DNA of 64,000 nucleotides. Origin: Xanthomonas cassavae CFBP 4642 (GTDB lineage: Bacteria; Pseudomonadota; Gammaproteobacteria; Xanthomonadales; Xanthomonadaceae). The stretch lies in assembly GCF_000454545.1 (NCBI RefSeq), contig NZ_CM002139.1:2101632-2165631 (forward strand). Reading direction: 5' to 3'. Under the pieces are notes generated by a model. That model worked only from the letters and a program-made list of their open reading frames with translations. It was not told where the DNA came from and did not search any database. Below are positions 60,952 through 64,000 of this stretch, piece after piece; the stretch's first letter is position 1, and every line of letters starts with the position of its first letter. A program made the position numbers and the translations under genes.

Positions 60952-63330
60952 GTGGCCGTGCTGACCCGGCGCGAACTATGCAAGGCCACCGGGGCCGCGC
61001 TTGCGGTCCTGGGCGCCGCACCGGTAGCCGCGCAGGCCGCACGTTCCGGCAGCGACACAGGATTGCCGGCCGTAGCGCCGGCAGACGCCCTGCAGCTGTG
61101 GTATCGCGAACCGGCCAACGAATGGGTGGAAGCCCTGCCGGTCGGTAACGGGCGATTGGGCGCGATGGTGTGGGGCGGTATCGCCCACGAGCGTCTGCAA
61201 CTCAACGAAGACACGCTCTACGCAGGCGGCCCCTACGATTCCACCAACCCGGAGGGATTGGCCGCGTTGCCGCAGGTACGCGCGCTGATCTTCGCCGGCC
61301 GCTATGCCCAGGCCGAGCAACTGGCCGATGCCAAGCTGTTGTCGCGCCCGCTCAAGCAGATGCCGTATCAACCGCTGGGCGATCTGTTGCTGGATTTCGA
61401 TCGTGCCGACGGCATCAGCGAGTACCGTCGCCAGCTCGATCTGGACACGGCGGTGGCCACCACCACGTTCCGCTCCGGTGGTGCCGTGCACCGTCGCGAG
61501 GTGTTCGTGTCGGCACCGTCGCAGTGCATTGTGGTGCGCCTGTCCTGCGATCGGCCGGGCGGTATTTCGTTGCGGGTCGGCATCGACAGCCCGCAGAGCG
61601 GCGAGGTCACGGTGGAGCAGGGCGGCCTGCTGTTCAGTGGTCGCAACAGCGGCTTTGCCGGCATCGACGGCAAGCTGCGTTTTGCCTTGCGCGTACTGCC
61701 GAAGGTCACCGGTGGCACCGTCAGCCAAGTGCGCGACCGGCTACGTATCGAGGCTGCCGATGACGTGGTGTTGCTGCTGACGGCCGCAACCAGTTTCCAA
61801 CGTTTCGACGCGGTGGATGGCGATCCGCTGGCGTTGACGGCGGCAAGCCTGCAGAAGGCCGCCACCTCCGATTACCCCGCATTGCTGCGTGCCCACCTTG
61901 CCGATCACCGGCGCCTGTTCCGGCGCGTGGCGATCGACCTGGGCACCAGCGAGGCGGCACGCTTGTCCACCGACGAACGCGTGCAACGGTTCGCAGCCGG
62001 CAACGATCCGGCCATGGCGGCGCTGTACCACCAGTACGGTCGCTATCTGCTGATCTGCAGTTCACGGCCCGGCACCCAGCCGGCCAACCTGCAGGGCATC
62101 TGGAACGACCTGATGCAGCCGCCGTGGGAAAGCAAGTACACCATCAACGTCAACACCGAGATGAACTACTGGCCCAGCGAGGCCAACGCACTGCACGAAT
62201 GCGTGGAACCGCTGGAATCCATGCTGTTCGACCTGGCCCAGACCGGCGCGCACACCGCGCGCAAGCTGTACGACGCACCCGGCTGGGTGGTGCACAACAA
62301 CACCGATCTGTGGCGCCAGGCCGGGCCAATCGACGGTGCGCAATGGAGCCTGTGGCCGATGGGCGGCGTCTGGCTGCTGCAGCAGCTGTGGGACCGCTGG
62401 GACTATGGCCGCGACCGCGCGTATCTGAGCAAGATCTACCCATTGTTCAAGGGCGCTGCGGAGTTTTTCGTCGCCACCTTGGTGCGCGACCCGCAGACCG
62501 GTGCGATGGTGACCAATCCGTCGATCTCGCCGGAAAACCAGCACCCGTTCGGCGCGGCCGTGTGCGCCGGGCCGACCATGGATGCGCAGCTGCTGCGCGA
62601 CCTGTTTGCGCAATGCATCGCCATGAGCAAGCTGCTGGGCGTCGATGCAGCGCTGGCACAGCAGTTGGCGAGCCTGCGCGAGCAATTGCCGCCCAACCGC
62701 ATCGGCAAGGCGGGGCAGTTGCAGGAATGGCAGCAGGATTGGGACATGCAGGCGCCGGAGATCCATCACCGCCACGTCTCGCATCTGTACGCCTTGCATC
62801 CTTCCAGCCAGATCAATCTGCGCGATACGCCCGAGCTTGCCGCTGCAGCAAAACGCACGCTGGAAACGCGTGGCGACACCACCACCGGCTGGGGCATCGG
62901 CTGGCGGTTGAATCTGTGGGCACGGTTGGCCGACGGCGAGCATGCGTATCGCATCCTGCAATTGCTGATTTCGCCCGAGCGCACCTACCCGAACCTGTTC
63001 GACGCACACCCGCCGTTCCAGATCGACGGCAACTTCGGCGGTACCGCGGGCATTACCGAAATGCTGTTGCAAAGCTGGGGCGGCAGTGTGTTCCTGTTGC
63101 CGGCCTTGCCCAAGGCGTGGCCCCGCGGCAGCGTACGCGGCCTGCGTGTGCGTGGCGGTGCCAGCGTGGATCTGCAATGGGATGGCGGTCGCTTGCAGCA
63201 GGCACGCCTGCACAGCGATCGTGGCGGGCGCTATCAGCTGTCCTACGCGGGGCAGACCCTGGACCTGGAACTGGGCGCGGGCCGCACCCGGCAGGTGGGA
63301 CTCAACAACAACCGATTGGTGACGCAATGA
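60952..63330 (+). CDS. GH95 alpha-L-fucosidase (GTG start, Tat-like signal)
   Basis: The 792-residue enzyme starts at GTG 60952 or 60958; an in-frame stop lies at 60937. It has a twin-arginine signal TRRELCKATG followed by a hydrophobic run ending VAAQAA. GH95 residues are present: NTEMNYWPSE (Asn pair), SPENQHPFG (Glu) and FQIDGNFGGTAGI (Asp). It would remove fucose from fucosylated xyloglucan. Its stop overlaps the xylulokinase start (ATGA). Confidence 0.9.
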   Translation: MAVLTRRELCKATGAALAVLGAAPVAAQAARSGSDTGLPAVAPADALQLWYREPANEWVEALPVGNGRLGAMVWGGIAHERLQLNEDTLYAGGPYDSTNPEGLAALPQVRALIFAGRYAQAEQLADAKLLSRPLKQMPYQPLGDLLLDFDRADGISEYRRQLDLDTAVATTTFRSGGAVHRREVFVSAPSQCIVVRLSCDRPGGISLRVGIDSPQSGEVTVEQGGLLFSGRNSGFAGIDGKLRFALRVLPKVTGGTVSQVRDRLRIEAADDVVLLLTAATSFQRFDAVDGDPLALTAASLQKAATSDYPALLRAHLADHRRLFRRVAIDLGTSEAARLSTDERVQRFAAGNDPAMAALYHQYGRYLLICSSRPGTQPANLQGIWNDLMQPPWESKYTINVNTEMNYWPSEANALHECVEPLESMLFDLAQTGAHTARKLYDAPGWVVHNNTDLWRQAGPIDGAQWSLWPMGGVWLLQQLWDRWDYGRDRAYLSKIYPLFKGAAEFFVATLVRDPQTGAMVTNPSISPENQHPFGAAVCAGPTMDAQLLRDLFAQCIAMSKLLGVDAALAQQLASLREQLPPNRIGKAGQLQEWQQDWDMQAPEIHHRHVSHLYALHPSSQINLRDTPELAAAAKRTLETRGDTTTGWGIGWRLNLWARLADGEHAYRILQLLISPERTYPNLFDAHPPFQIDGNFGGTAGITEMLLQSWGGSVFLLPALPKAWPRGSVRGLRVRGGASVDLQWDGGRLQQARLHSDRGGRYQLSYAGQTLDLELGAGRTRQVGLNNNRLVTQ

Positions 63331-64000
63331 GCTTGTACGTAGGACTGGATGTGGGCACGCAGAGCGTCAAACTGGTGGCCTACGATCCGCAGGAGCGCGC
63401 CGTGGTCGCCACCATCGCCGCGCCGATGGAGCTGATCAGCCGCGACGACGGCACCCGCGAGCAGCAGGCGCAGTGGTGGGTCGACGGCATCGTGCATTGC
63501 TTCGCGCAGCTCGATGCCGATCAGCGTGCGCAGGTGCGCGGCATCTCGGTGTCCGGCCAGCAGCACGGCTTCGTGCCGGTCGCTGCCGACGGCAGCGTCA
63601 CCGCACCGGTGAAGCTGTGGTGCGACACCAGTACCGCGCTGGAATGCGATGAAATCATGGACGCCGTGGGCGGCGCGGCAGGCAGCGTGGCGGTGGCAGG
63701 CAACCCGATCCTGGCCGGCTACACCGCATCCAAGCTGCCGTGGACGCGCAAGCATCGTCCCGACGCCTATGCGGCCATGACCACGGTGATGCTGCCGCAC
63801 GACTACATCAATTTCTGGCTTACCGGCGAGCGCTTTGCCGAAGTCGGCGATGCCTCCGGCACCGGCTGGCTGGATGTACGCACACGCCAGTGGTCCGAGC
63901 GCATGCTCGGCGCGGTGGATGCGCAGCGCGATCTGCGCACCGCACTGCCGCCGTTGGTGGAAACCGGCGCGGTGTATGCGTTGTCCGACGCGGCGGCCGA
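63327..64000 (+). CDS. xylB: Xylulokinase (3' end outside window)
   Basis: The first 224 residues of an FGGY-family kinase are visible. MSLYVGLDVGTQSVKLVAYD is the N-terminal ATPase motif, ISVSGQQHGFVP is the FGGY substrate motif typical of xylulokinases, and GNPILAGYTASKLPW follows. It phosphorylates D-xylulose made from xylose released by GH31. It is coupled to GH95 by overlap. The remainder, and perhaps xylose isomerase, lie beyond the window. Confidence 0.9.
   Translation, partial: MSLYVGLDVGTQSVKLVAYDPQERAVVATIAAPMELISRDDGTREQQAQWWVDGIVHCFAQLDADQRAQVRGISVSGQQHGFVPVAADGSVTAPVKLWCDTSTALECDEIMDAVGGAAGSVAVAGNPILAGYTASKLPWTRKHRPDAYAAMTTVMLPHDYINFWLTGERFAEVGDASGTGWLDVRTRQWSERMLGAVDAQRDLRTALPPLVETGAVYALSDAAA

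Overview
This window is high-GC DNA with the gene content and order of a Xanthomonas chromosome. The assignment rests on four things: the Xanthomonadales-type LexA operator in front of lexA, the lexA-recA-recX-alaS-csrA-tRNA-Ser block, the TonB-dependent receptors, and a xyloglucan/xylose locus of a composition described in Xanthomonas citri. I cannot fix the species. I see no insertion sequence, prophage or CRISPR array.

Layout. Positions 1-13556 are housekeeping: ispD-ispF-truD, a convergent Smr-domain gene, surE-pcm-yqaA-nlpD, an Mth938-like/YhbY pair, rlmE-ftsH, folP-miaA-hfq-hflX. Positions 13557-20619 are more variable: a decayed kgtP-type transporter, pncC, a TonB receptor and a UbiB-like kinase. 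Positions 20671-26619 hold the SOS block (lexA, recA, recX), then alaS, csrA and tRNA-Ser(GCT). Positions 27075-32231 carry a soluble triple-PAS chemoreceptor, a pirin with a divergent LysR regulator, and a DedA-rhodanese fusion. Two identical tRNA-Arg(ACG) genes follow. Positions 32671-40370 are mainly minus-strand housekeeping and stress genes (a broken hydrolase, thiD, a DUF1275 protein, a lipoprotein, PIN-PhoH, bcp, an RraB-like gene, a GcvR-like gene), with plus-strand dapA and its lipoprotein, then fdxA.

Positions 40692-64000 form the catabolic part. A minus-strand galactonate operon (dgoA, broken dgoD, lactonase, dgoK) is divergent from a LysR regulator. Next come two tandem TonB receptors and then GH74, CE20-type esterase, GH35, GH31, GH95 and xylulokinase (cut by the window end). 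Together these would cleave xyloglucan outside the cell, import the oligosaccharides, remove acetyl, galactosyl, fucosyl and xylosyl groups, and phosphorylate xylulose.

The most interesting non-coding signal is a 40-bp composite element, TAT(TC/AG)-N7-(G/T)AATA-N9-GAANNTTTCATTNG. It occurs three times with identical spacing: in front of the galactonate operon and in front of each of the two TonB receptors. It has LysR-box geometry and would place galactonate catabolism and xyloglucan uptake under one regulator. The second theme is gene decay by internal deletion: kgtP, the hydrolase behind thiD, and dgoD each keep recognisable ends but have lost a middle segment.
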